Shown: positions 8,178 through 15,726, counted from the first letter of the stretch. The stretch is DNA of 17,352 bases from Desulfobacteraceae bacterium (GCA_003354055.1 PIVQ01000082.1:1-17352), one strand, 5' to 3'. Program-made: numbers and translations. Notes: generated from the letters alone by a model not told the origin.

Positions 8178-8953
8178 GTGATCTGTTTTCGACTGATATC
8201 ACCCTGCCCTACTCTGCCATCAATGCCAACGGAAAAATCAAAGCAGACTGGCTGTTAAACATATTCCAGGATGCAGCTTCACATCAATGTCATTCCTTAG
8301 GCATTTCAGGCTTTGATATGGCAAAAAAAAGACTCAAATGGGTGGTGTCCCAGTATGAAATCCATATCCATGATCATGTGGACTGGCTCACCCCTGTCCG
8401 ACTTACGACCTCACGGGCGCCCTGGAAAAACCTATATGAAGTGCGTAAATTTTCCCTCACCTCAGAAGACGGAGCTTCCCTGGTTACTGCCATTGGCATA
8501 TGGATATTAATCAAAGCGGACACAGGAAAACCGGTCCGCCTCAAACCCCATCTGCCCGAGGCGTTGATGCAGACAACAGCACAGGAGCCCAAACTTTTCA
8601 AACCGTCAGGGGAATTTGGAGAATTTCATCACGAAACTCTCATCCAGGTCGGTTTTCTGGATCTCGACCTGAACCAGCATGTCAACAACCGGGTCTATTT
8701 AAGATGGGCTGTTGAATCTCTTCCCGAACCCTATTGTTTTGACTATACACCGGTCCAATGTACGGTGTCGTACCTCAAGGCAGGGCTTTACGGCCATACG
8801 ATTTTGAACCGTATCAGACTTGAGTTTACCCAAACCGGCCTGACAACCCATCATACCATCCTCAATGAAGCCACCATGGAAGAACTGGCACGCCTCTCTC
8901 TGAATTGGGAAAAATTATCATTAGCTAAACGATTGCCAGCCAATGAATTCTGA
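8174..8953 (+). CDS. Acyl-ACP thioesterase (double hotdog fold)
   Basis: A 259-residue protein of the bacterial acyl-ACP thioesterase family related to plant FatA/FatB, which releases free fatty acids from acyl-carrier protein in the cytoplasm. The first hotdog spans about 5-130 (with the helix DWLLNIFQDAASHQCHSLG and RAPWKNLYEVRKF), the second about 150-250. The signature DLDLNQHVNNRVYLRW at 163-178 supplies the expected Asp165, Asn167 and His169. In the second hotdog, the position that usually holds a Glu (YxxExxxGD in relatives) reads YLKAGLYGH, so Ala and His replace Glu and Asp; this is a by-eye alignment. The start overlaps the AsmA-family stop by four bases and the end overlaps recX by 11, implying one transcript. 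Substrate chain length cannot be read. Confidence 0.85.
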   Translation: MSDLFSTDITLPYSAINANGKIKADWLLNIFQDAASHQCHSLGISGFDMAKKRLKWVVSQYEIHIHDHVDWLTPVRLTTSRAPWKNLYEVRKFSLTSEDGASLVTAIGIWILIKADTGKPVRLKPHLPEALMQTTAQEPKLFKPSGEFGEFHHETLIQVGFLDLDLNQHVNNRVYLRWAVESLPEPYCFDYTPVQCTVSYLKAGLYGHTILNRIRLEFTQTGLTTHHTILNEATMEELARLSLNWEKLSLAKRLPANEF

Positions 8954-9422
8954 ATCTTCAAAAGCCTTTAATCTGGCATTGGGTTATCTGGCAAGACGGT
9001 CAAAAACCATCAGGGAAATGAAACGCTATCTGGCCGGTAAGAATGTCCCCCCCGAATTAGCAGAAGAGGTCATAGATCGGCTCATCCAGGCAAAATACCT
9101 GAATGATAGGGCCTTTGCCATACAGTTTATAGAGAGCCGGGTCAGATACAAGCCAAAGTCCACCTATGCACTGGGATATGAGCTTCGGCAAAAAGGAATC
9201 CAGCCCAACCTGGCTGATGAGTTACTCGCCGGTTATGATGATAGTTCGCTTGCCTTCAAAGCTCTTGAATCAAAAAAGGGGCAGTGGCAGCATCTGGACG
9301 AAGACACCTGTCGAAAAAAACTAATGAACTATCTGAGATACCGCGGGTTTGACCATGGGGTCTGCCTGAATGCCTGGCAACATTTTCAAACGGGTACTAA
9401 GGAAAACAATATCTTTAGTTGA
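8943..9422 (+). CDS. recX: RecX, regulator of RecA
   Basis: A 159-residue all-helical protein, close to E. coli RecX (166), which binds RecA filaments and damps recombination and the SOS response. Family features are clear: the N-terminal repeat unit (ALGYLARRSKTIREMKRYLAGKNV), the VIDRLIQAKYLNDRAFAIQFIESR block at about 43-66, the basic KPKSTYALGYELRQKGI block, and a C-terminal third repeat ending LRYRGFDHGVCLNAW. The gene overlaps the thioesterase gene by 11 bases. RecX is often next to recA, but no recA is seen here; its place at the end of a lipid/envelope operon is therefore a little unusual. It appears to be the last gene of the plus-strand run. Confidence 0.9.
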   Translation: MNSESSKAFNLALGYLARRSKTIREMKRYLAGKNVPPELAEEVIDRLIQAKYLNDRAFAIQFIESRVRYKPKSTYALGYELRQKGIQPNLADELLAGYDDSSLAFKALESKKGQWQHLDEDTCRKKLMNYLRYRGFDHGVCLNAWQHFQTGTKENNIFS

Positions 9423-9433
9423 GAATTTTTTTT
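9397..9433 (+). terminator. Weak candidate terminator after recX
   Basis: CTAAGG and CTTTAG (one G-T pair) can form a six-pair hairpin at the end of recX, followed six bases later by eight T residues (9426-9433). The stem is weak and its gap to the T-run is long, so this is tentative. Confidence 0.25.
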
Positions 9434-9587
9434 CCCAATTCATTACTTTATTTTCCCTTTTTGTGTTGATTCAATTTGATGACTTTCCTGGGCGTGGACG
9501 AAAATTTAAGGAAAATGTTTTATAACCGTCTGCGACAGCCGCGATTCTAAGGGTCTCCTTCTGACCAAATCTTAAAATATCAATCTA

Positions 9588-9604
9588 CGGCACGATTACT
9601 GCAA
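9588..9604 (+). promoter_or_regulatory. Candidate sigma-54 (-24/-12) promoter before the PilZ gene
   Basis: CGGCACG-ATTA-CTGCAA has GG at 9589-9590 and GC at 9601-9602, exactly ten bases apart, and the full GGCACG core of the -24 element. The -12 element reads CTGCAA instead of TTGCA. The predicted start is near 9614, about 45 bases before the PilZ ATG. This would need an enhancer-binding activator; no such gene is in the window. Confidence 0.6.
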
Positions 9605-9659
9605 TATTCACAGACAAACCAATGTACACCCTTTATCACAAAAAAAAGGAAAATTGCTT

Positions 9660-10079
9660 ATGGTTGGTCGAAAAAGAACGGTCGAAAGACGACGGAATAA
9701 ACGGTACAAGGCAGTTGAAGGCGCATATGCAGCCGTCAGCCCCAACTCCCATAAGCTGGGCCAGATCATTGATATCAGCATGGGAGGTCTTTCTTTTAAA
9801 TATATTGACACCTCCAACGGCTCACAGGAAAACGATCCCATGATGGGAGAAGATGCAATATTTTTGAGCAGTATGGGGTACTATGTGGGGGATCTTCCCT
9901 TTAACACGGTTTCAGACTATGAAGTCACCAATGCCCCGTCTTTCAGCTCTATGAAAGTCAGGAAACGGCATCTTCAGTTTACGGATCTTACATTTAAGCA
10001 ATTATTTGACCTGGATTACTACCTGAGAAACAATGTATCCGAGCAGGTTGAACGGCTTCCGGACCAGTATCGCTCCTGA
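9660..10079 (+). CDS. PilZ-domain protein, probable c-di-GMP receptor
   Basis: A 139-residue soluble protein made mostly of one PilZ domain. The two c-di-GMP-binding motifs are present: the arginine stretch RRRNKRY at about 11-17 (RxxxR type) and DISMGG at about 39-44 (D/NxSxxG type), followed by a beta-barrel-like region. The ATG at 9660 is preceded by AAGGA with nine bases spacing; an in-frame TTG at 9654 lies too close to that site. It stands alone between the recX operon and a convergent gene, with its own candidate sigma-54 promoter and a strong terminator. PilZ proteins usually pass c-di-GMP signals to motility, exopolysaccharide or secretion machinery. The partner here is unknown. Confidence 0.8.
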   Translation: MVGRKRTVERRRNKRYKAVEGAYAAVSPNSHKLGQIIDISMGGLSFKYIDTSNGSQENDPMMGEDAIFLSSMGYYVGDLPFNTVSDYEVTNAPSFSSMKVRKRHLQFTDLTFKQLFDLDYYLRNNVSEQVERLPDQYRS

Positions 10080-10109
10080 TAGCTGATTCCATTGCTGGAT
10101 TTTATATTT

Positions 10110-10155
10110 GCCCATGATCTGTATTGAACAGATCATGGGCTTGAAATTATTTTTT
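10110..10155 (+). terminator. Strong intrinsic terminator between convergent genes
   Basis: GCCCATGATCTGT and ACAGATCATGGGC form a perfect 13-bp stem with loop ATTGA (10110-10140). On the plus strand an AT-rich, T-rich tail follows (to 10155), ending the PilZ transcript. The stem also lies just past the stop of the convergent M16 gene, so it may serve both strands; the minus-strand tail is AT-rich but has no long T-run. Confidence 0.8.
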
Positions 10156-12981
10156 GCCTGATGCCCCGGGCTTTATAACAATCAGAGCCCGCTCCTTGAT
10201 CTTCAGATATTGCTTAGCCAGTTCGGACAACTCCTGTGCAGTGATCCCTGAATATCCGGAAATCAAATGGTTGGCCCAATCCAGACGTTCCGGATAACGG
10301 AAAGAGTTACTCATTACCGAATTCAGCCAATATCCGTTATTCTGTCTGAGTACGGCAAGATGATTTAACAGCGGGGCTTTAACAAGTTCCAGTTCTTCAC
10401 TGGTTACCCCGTTTTCAACCAGATCCCCGATCAAAGCGTTCACCTGCTCTACCACCATATCAACAGCCCCGGGAGACAGGTTCACCACCGCATTCATGAC
10501 TCCATATCCCTCATAAATCAAAGAGGGCTGATTATATACATAGGGGGAATAGGATGCACCCAATGCTTCGCGAACGGTTTTCCTCAGCCGCTCTGAAAAC
10601 ACTCTGGACAATACGGATAGTTTACGGGTCTGCATGATATCCCAGAAATCATCGGTTAAAAATGAAACTCTGATCATGCCTTTGTCAAGTTTCGTATCAA
10701 GCGTATACACCTGTTTCTCCCCCCTGGGAAAATCAGGTCCGCCGGACAGAGGCATTTTTTTTGACGGAACCCTGCGATCGGTCATGGCACCCATATAAGT
10801 TTTGCCAAGCGCAACCATTTCATCGGAGTTAAAGTCACCCACAAGAGAAACTTCAAGGGGTCCGGATTCAAAGGCAGGTCTGAGCCATGAGGCAATAAGA
10901 TCCATTGAAATGCCGTTAACCTGATCAGGTTTCTTAAGTCCGAAGCGGGGATCGCCGTCTGCCAGGAACCTACTTCCCTCAATCCGCATGATGCCGTCCG
11001 GTATCCGTTTTAATTCATCATAGCGTTGGCGGTACCGTATCTTGGCCAGATCCAGGCTTTTTTCCCTGAAACCGGGGTCATTAAAATAGGTATAGAGCAA
11101 TTGAAATACCAGTTCCGCCTCCTCAGGGGGGGCTGTGCCTTCAATAGCAAAATAGGTATCATCGATCTTAAACCCGAAGTTTACCTCTTTTCCGGCAAGG
11201 GCAATGTCCAGCTGTTCCAGATCCATGCTCCCAAACCCGCTCTGTCCCACGGCAGACTCAATAAGTTGCGCCGCACCGTACAAAGATTCAGGTATCCCGG
11301 CCCGGCCGGTTCCAAAAACGGCTTTAAAGGCAAACTCGCCTTTTTTAAAATCTGTTGGCTTGAGGTTCATACGGATATGATTGGCAAGATCAACCTGGCG
11401 AATCCCCAGATTTTTTACATTTTCATTGGCTTTAACAGTAGTTCTCTGTTGCTCCGGCACCAAAAGATAGGGAAAAGCCTTGGTTTCTGCCAGGTGATAC
11501 GGCATTACCGATGAATCCTGACTTTTTTCAAAAATCCGGGCGATCCTTGTTTCGGGTTCTGTTTTTATGGCAGCATTGCCGGTAACCAGCAAAAGTCTTT
11601 GATTCCCTGGCCATGAGGCTTTAAACGCAGCATTTACCTCATCCAGTGTCAGGGCTGAAATATGGGGGTTAAGTATATCCCTGTTTTGTTCCGGTGATAA
11701 AAACAGTCCCTTCCGGTTCACGGCATGGAGCAGTTTCTGGGCAATTGCACGGCTTTTCCGGGTTGTTGCACCAGCGACATCGCCATCCAGTGATGAGAGC
11801 ACATCGGCTTTGACCCGGGAAAGTTCCTCGGGTAAAAAACCAAATTCAAGAGCCTGACGAAGTGAGGTATCAAGCTGACCCAGGCTGGATTCCCAGTTTT
11901 CAGGATCACATGAGGCCTGAACCGCTGCAATGGTCAATTGCCTAAGATACGTACCTGAATAGACTGAGGCAGATGAAAAATCCGCAGACTGTTCTCTCAC
12001 CATCCTGGACAACCTGTTCTGGAAGATAAGATCCCCGATGTACTGAGTGGTCTTCTCCTTCAGACGGCCAACGGTTTCAGGCTTAAAGGAATCATGGATA
12101 ATTCGTTCTATCGTAACTTCCGTGTTACCGGCTTCAGGTTCATAATGATAAAAGACCTTTGTTCCCTGATGCGGCGTCCAGGAAATATCCGGAACCGTCA
12201 TGGGCTTTTCGGATCTGGGCATAAGTGAAGAAAACGTTTCACGAATAATAGACTCAGTCATCTGAATATCCATGTCCCCGACAATAACCAGAGCCAGATT
12301 ATCAGGTCGGTACCACTGGTCGTAAAAGTCTTTCAGCAATTTTCGGTCAGCGTTTTCAAGGACTTTTGCCGTGCCGATGGGCAAACGCCCGGCAAGCAGA
12401 GATCCGGGCAATTCAAAGGCCAGTTCCTTTTTAAAGGTGCGAAAGGATACGGAATCCCGTTCCCGTTTTTCAGCCAGGACGACACCACGCTCCCGATCCA
12501 CCTCTGACTCTAAAAGCAGGGCACCGCCGGCATAATCCTTGATCACCACAAAGGCATCTTCAAGATGCTTTTTATCCCCTTTCGGCAGACTTAAATCATA
12601 AACCGTGCTGTAAAACGAAGTCCTGGCATTGGCATCCGCCCCGAAATCCATACCAATGGATTGAAAATAGGTAATCAGCTCACCCGGCTTAAAGTGCTCA
12701 GATCCGTTGAACAGCATATGCTCAAGAAAGTGAGCAACTCCCTGCTCTCTATCTGTTTCATTTACAGAACCTGTAAACACATTTAAATGAACGGATACCC
12801 GGTCTTTAGGCGTGGTATTTTTCATGAGCAGATATTGGAACCCATTGGGCAAGGTCCCTTGCACAAGGGCCGGATCCCGTGGTGTTTCCACCTCGGATTG
12901 GGCAACGCTTTTCGCAATAGGAAATATAAAACCTGTGATCAGAACAAGTATGACAACTATACCAATGGATATTCGCTTCAC
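10147..12981 (-). CDS. Periplasmic M16 family zinc metallopeptidase (pitrilysin/PqqL-like)
   Basis: A 944-residue double M16 peptidase with an N-terminal signal peptide (about 1-28, hydrophobic core then SVAQ). The inverted zinc motif HFLEH is at 84-88, with Glu87 as catalytic base and Glu164 (in VDRERGVV) as the distal zinc ligand, 80 residues after His84. The second half carries the inactive M16 domain and the conserved Arg/Tyr region (SERLRKTVREALGASYSP) near 795-815 that binds substrate. Length and secretion signal fit PqqL-type or related periplasmic proteases that cut peptides enclosed in a chamber. The start is GTG at 12979-12981, preceded by GGAGAG at seven bases. It follows ppiD on the same strand, 190 bases away, and converges on the PilZ gene. 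The exact substrate is unknown. Confidence 0.9.
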   Translation of the reverse strand: MKRISIGIVVILVLITGFIFPIAKSVAQSEVETPRDPALVQGTLPNGFQYLLMKNTTPKDRVSVHLNVFTGSVNETDREQGVAHFLEHMLFNGSEHFKPGELITYFQSIGMDFGADANARTSFYSTVYDLSLPKGDKKHLEDAFVVIKDYAGGALLLESEVDRERGVVLAEKRERDSVSFRTFKKELAFELPGSLLAGRLPIGTAKVLENADRKLLKDFYDQWYRPDNLALVIVGDMDIQMTESIIRETFSSLMPRSEKPMTVPDISWTPHQGTKVFYHYEPEAGNTEVTIERIIHDSFKPETVGRLKEKTTQYIGDLIFQNRLSRMVREQSADFSSASVYSGTYLRQLTIAAVQASCDPENWESSLGQLDTSLRQALEFGFLPEELSRVKADVLSSLDGDVAGATTRKSRAIAQKLLHAVNRKGLFLSPEQNRDILNPHISALTLDEVNAAFKASWPGNQRLLLVTGNAAIKTEPETRIARIFEKSQDSSVMPYHLAETKAFPYLLVPEQQRTTVKANENVKNLGIRQVDLANHIRMNLKPTDFKKGEFAFKAVFGTGRAGIPESLYGAAQLIESAVGQSGFGSMDLEQLDIALAGKEVNFGFKIDDTYFAIEGTAPPEEAELVFQLLYTYFNDPGFREKSLDLAKIRYRQRYDELKRIPDGIMRIEGSRFLADGDPRFGLKKPDQVNGISMDLIASWLRPAFESGPLEVSLVGDFNSDEMVALGKTYMGAMTDRRVPSKKMPLSGGPDFPRGEKQVYTLDTKLDKGMIRVSFLTDDFWDIMQTRKLSVLSRVFSERLRKTVREALGASYSPYVYNQPSLIYEGYGVMNAVVNLSPGAVDMVVEQVNALIGDLVENGVTSEELELVKAPLLNHLAVLRQNNGYWLNSVMSNSFRYPERLDWANHLISGYSGITAQELSELAKQYLKIKERALIVIKPGASGKK

Positions 12982-13120
12982 GTGATTCTCTCCGGGTATT
13001 TTATTTATGGATATTTCTTAAGATTAGAATTTTTTTGCCAAGTTCAAGGCGAGGGAAGAGTTTAACTGTAGAAATGTAGCTGGTGTTTTGAGGATAAAAA
13101 AGCCTCAGAAACTTGGAAAC

Positions 13121-13160
13121 CGGTGCAAAAGACCTTCTGTAGAGAAGGCCTTTTGCACCG
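13121..13160. other. Long hairpin between ppiD and the M16 gene
   Basis: CGGTGCAAAAGACCTTCT and AGAAGGCCTTTTGCACCG pair over 18 positions with one A-C mismatch and the loop GTAG. It lies 11 bases past the ppiD stop. The minus strand has a T-run before the stem, not after it, so it is not a textbook terminator in the direction of the genes. It may still end or protect the ppiD transcript. The rest of 12982-13120 shows no gene and must hold any M16-specific promoter. Confidence 0.7.
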
Positions 13161-13171
13161 AAAAAAATATA

Positions 13172-15064
13172 TTAGTTAACGATTTCCGAATTAATTTTGA
13201 TATCGGCATTGGATTTCAGGGTCTGAATCCAGGCTGAATAGTACTGCTGCTGTTTTCTTGCGCCCACTTCCTGCTTGATCTTATCCTGATTTGCCTCGGC
13301 CGTCATGGTTTCAGGCACCAGTTTTTCTTTAAATCCGATGATATAAAAATTTTGTCCGGCTGTCAGAACTTCCGAATAAACAGGTTTATCCTTGGTCAAT
13401 CCGAATGCGGCTGCGGCAATGCCCTGAGACCCGGGAATATCCTGTATCGGCTGGGTACGGGTAAACAGCCCCGTGGAAGCCAGGGTTAACTTACTTTCCG
13501 CGGCCAGATCTGCCAGGGCTTTTCCTGACTCGGTCTTTTTGATCAGATCTTCTGCAGCCTTTCGGGCAGCCTCTTTTTGCAATTGTGCGGTCAGTGTATC
13601 GGTGATTTTTTCTTTAACATCATCAAGGGCCAATTGCTTCGGCTCAATTTTCTCGACAACCTTTATCAGAAAATACTGATTACCCATCTGTTTGACTTCA
13701 CTGATTTCATCATTTTTCAATTCAAAGGCGTTGCGGGCAAACTCAGACGCATTGTCGATGTCAAGCCCCTGGCCGTCAGCGGTAAATTCAGAGGTGGTGA
13801 GAAGTTTTTTCTTGGCAATCATGGCCACCTGTTCAAAATCATCACCATCCATGACCGAGTCAAAGGCTTCTCCTGCCTTATAATATGCAAGATTTTGAAG
13901 TTCCTGACCTTCCAGCTCATTCCGGATCAGTGCTGCTGCTTTTTCAAAGGATTCAACTTTTGCCTGATGCCTGGCCATAAGTTTAATTACATGCCAGCCA
14001 AACTGAGTTTTAACCGGTTTTGAAATCTCACCGGCTTTCATGGCAAAGGCCGCATCTCCAAAAGGCTTGACCATGCTCTGACGTTCAAAGGACCCCAGAT
14101 AACCGCCATTGGGTCCTGAAGGGCCTTGAGAAAAATCTTTAGCCAACTCGGTAAAGTCCTCTCCTTTGGCAGCTTTTTCATATACACTTAAAGCCTCTTT
14201 GCGGGCAGCTTCAACAGTGGATTCATCTGCATCTTCAGCTGTCTTGATCAGAATATGACTGGCTTCAACCTTTTCAGGCGTGGTAAACCGGGCCTTGTTC
14301 TGTTCATAATAGTCTTTAACCTGCTCCTCGCTCACAACGGCATCGCCCTTGTGGTCTTCCGGGGAAAACACCAGATAAACGGCTTTGCGCTTGGACTCTG
14401 ATTTATACAGATCAGGGGTGTCCTCATATTGTTTTTTGATCTGCTCTGCCGTGGGCGTTATGTCTGTAAAGGTCCCCGGATCAACCGCAATATAATCAAT
14501 GGCCATTTTGGTATTCTGAAAGAGGTACCAGTTCCTGGCCTCGGCATCACTTACGGTAATTCCGTTAAGTACCATATCCCGGAGTTTGTTGTTCTTCAGG
14601 TTCTGGCGCTGGAGGACTTCAAAGGTTTCCGGAGTCAGGCTGTTACGGCCCAGTACAGCCTTATACAGCTCCAGGTCAAAGGCACCGTCTCTCTGAAAGG
14701 CCTTAATCGATAAAAGGACATCCTGGAGTTCCTGGTCAGAGACCAGAATTTTCATCTTTTCAGCTTCCATGTCCAACAATTTCTGATCAATGAGACTGTT
14801 CAGGGCCTGCTGTTTCACATTCAAGGCCTTTAAAAGGTCATCATTCAGGGCATTGCCGAATTGGGCCCGCATCCGCTCGACCATGTTCTTATAGGCATCC
14901 TGGAATTCATTTAAAGTTATGGGCTGGTCATTAACCAGAGCGACTTCGCTTTGTCTGGTGGCGTTCATACTTCCCACACCCAAAAAGACAAAGACAATCA
15001 CAATAATGCCCAAGAAAAACTTAATAATCCAGTTTCCGGTATTTTCACGCAGGTAACGCAGCAT
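13172..15064 (-). CDS. ppiD: Periplasmic folding factor PpiD/SurA type (parvulin domain)
   Basis: A 630-residue inner-membrane-anchored chaperone, similar in length and layout to E. coli PpiD (623). One membrane helix at about 13-32 (IIKFFLGIIVIVFVFLGVG) follows a short cytoplasmic tail (MLRYLRENTGNW). Next comes the SurA-like N-terminal chaperone region (about 35-190), a parvulin domain at about 265-365 (ASHILIK, FTELAKDFSQGPSGPNGGYLG, QFGWHVIKL) and a long helical C-terminal part that includes a second, diverged parvulin-like segment. The ATG at 15062-15064 is preceded by AAGGAGAAGGGG. PpiD works at the Sec translocon exit, helping newly exported proteins to fold. It has its own promoter, divergent from the tRNA gene. 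The M16 peptidase gene lies downstream on the same strand. Confidence 0.93.
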   Translation of the reverse strand: MLRYLRENTGNWIIKFFLGIIVIVFVFLGVGSMNATRQSEVALVNDQPITLNEFQDAYKNMVERMRAQFGNALNDDLLKALNVKQQALNSLIDQKLLDMEAEKMKILVSDQELQDVLLSIKAFQRDGAFDLELYKAVLGRNSLTPETFEVLQRQNLKNNKLRDMVLNGITVSDAEARNWYLFQNTKMAIDYIAVDPGTFTDITPTAEQIKKQYEDTPDLYKSESKRKAVYLVFSPEDHKGDAVVSEEQVKDYYEQNKARFTTPEKVEASHILIKTAEDADESTVEAARKEALSVYEKAAKGEDFTELAKDFSQGPSGPNGGYLGSFERQSMVKPFGDAAFAMKAGEISKPVKTQFGWHVIKLMARHQAKVESFEKAAALIRNELEGQELQNLAYYKAGEAFDSVMDGDDFEQVAMIAKKKLLTTSEFTADGQGLDIDNASEFARNAFELKNDEISEVKQMGNQYFLIKVVEKIEPKQLALDDVKEKITDTLTAQLQKEAARKAAEDLIKKTESGKALADLAAESKLTLASTGLFTRTQPIQDIPGSQGIAAAAFGLTKDKPVYSEVLTAGQNFYIIGFKEKLVPETMTAEANQDKIKQEVGARKQQQYYSAWIQTLKSNADIKINSEIVN

Positions 15065-15115
15065 CCCCTTCTCCTTAATCCTTAGGATAAAATAACAATT
15101 TGAAAAAAACGTTCA

Positions 15116-15145
15116 ATACTATCGTTTCACAAATCCCTGTGTCAA
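15116..15145 (-). promoter_or_regulatory. Candidate sigma-70 promoter of ppiD
   Basis: On the minus strand a perfect TTGACA (15140-15145) and TAGTAT (15116-15121, four of six) are 18 bp apart. The predicted start is roughly 45 bases before the ppiD ATG. The -35 box overlaps one arm of an inverted repeat. Confidence 0.5.
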
Positions 15146-15165
15146 CATATAATTCTAATATGTTG
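15143..15165. promoter_or_regulatory. Inverted repeat over the ppiD -35 box, possible operator
   Basis: CAACATAT and ATATGTTG form a perfect 8-bp inverted repeat with a 7-base spacer (AATTCTA). Three bases of the left arm lie inside the minus-strand TTGACA, so a bound protein would compete with RNA polymerase. No regulator is identified. Confidence 0.45.
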
Positions 15166-15167
15166 CA

Positions 15168-15240
15168 TCTTTTTTTTAAAAAATTATTCTGAATAAATTT
15201 AATTTTTTTGTTGACAGCACCAGTCGGTTTCGACTATACA
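15168..15240 (+). promoter_or_regulatory. tRNA-Ala promoter with AT-rich upstream element
   Basis: A perfect TTGACA (15211-15216) and TATACA (15235-15240, four of six matches) are separated by 18 bp, and the tRNA starts 17 bases later. The 40 bases before the -35 box are runs of T and A that resemble an UP element, which is common for stable-RNA promoters. Confidence 0.65.
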
Positions 15241-15256
15241 TTGACCCACTCTTTGT

Positions 15257-15332
15257 GGGGCTGTAGCTCAGCTGGGAGAGCGTACGGCTGGCAGCCGTAA
15301 GGTCAGGGGTTCGATCCCCCTCAGCTCCACCA
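15257..15332 (+). tRNA. tRNA-Ala (anticodon GGC)
   Basis: A 76-base cloverleaf with CCA encoded. The acceptor stem GGGGCTG pairs with CAGCTCC and contains the G3-U70 pair that marks alanine tRNAs. The D arm reads GCTCAGCTGGGAGAGC, the anticodon stem TACGG/CCGTA encloses the loop CTGGCAG with anticodon GGC (15290-15292), and the T arm is AGGGGTTCGATCCCCCT. It reads GCC and GCU codons. It has its own promoter and terminator, and its 3' end adjoins a recombinase remnant. Confidence 0.97.
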
Positions 15333-15345
15333 CCAAAATAATAAG

Positions 15346-15378
15346 GCCACTGTAATTACGATTGCAGTGGCTTTTTTT
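15346..15378 (+). terminator. Intrinsic terminator of the tRNA-Ala gene
   Basis: GCCACTGTAAT and ATTGCAGTGGC form an 11-bp stem (one T-G pair) with a TACG tetraloop, followed directly by seven T residues. It starts 13 bases after the tRNA CCA. Confidence 0.88.
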
Positions 15379-15442
15379 ATTTTTAAAGCCTGAAAATTTT
15401 ATCTGGTCATCTGTTGTCCACATTTACAAATGGAGGATGAAT

Positions 15443-15655
15443 ATGATTAAGGTATCTTCACCCACTTATCTCAGCAGAAATCCCTATAATTATTGTTTCA
15501 GGATGAGAATCCCAAAGGATCTCCAGTCCACCATTGCCAAAAAAGAGTTGAGGTATAGCCTTGGAACAGGTAATTTATCTGCTGCTAAAATAAAGACAAG
15601 GTATATGGCCGGTCAAGTACAACAGTTTTTCAGAGATATCAAAGAATCAGATTTT
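15443..15655 (+). pseudogene. N-terminal remnant of a tyrosine recombinase (phage-type integrase)
   Basis: From the ATG at 15443, preceded by GGAGG at six bases, about 71 codons resemble the N-terminal part of phage-like site-specific recombinases with a YLxRR..YYFRxRvPkDL..I.kkElr.SLgTgnl..A pattern: here YLSRNPYNYCFRMRIPKDLQ, then KKELRYSLGTGNLSAAK. The core-binding and catalytic domains (Arg, His-x-x-Arg, Tyr) are missing. The frame stays open to 15973, but past 15655 it runs through a terminator and antisense to the next gene, so that part is not real. Such integrases usually sit beside the tRNA gene they use as attachment site, as here. I take this as the stub left by deletion or replacement of an island. 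The family call rests on pattern recognition only. Confidence 0.7.
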
Positions 15656-15690
15656 GTAATGAATGTTTATGGGCGGATTGTGTCAGCCCA

Positions 15691-15726
15691 CAAAAACAAA
15701 AGCCCAAACCAAGAGGAATGGGCTTT
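15691..15726 (-). terminator. Intrinsic terminator of the PEP-CTERM gene
   Basis: Read on the minus strand, AAAGCCCA and TGGGCTTT form an 8-bp stem (15699-15726) seven bases after the PEP-CTERM stop. A T-rich tail (TTTGTTTTTG) overlaps and follows its 3' arm. Confidence 0.7.

Noticed and set aside
11026..11514. 162-codon plus-strand frame inside the M16 peptidase gene
   Set aside because: It lies wholly opposite a well-supported peptidase with family motifs on both sides, and its product resembles nothing; it is an antisense shadow.
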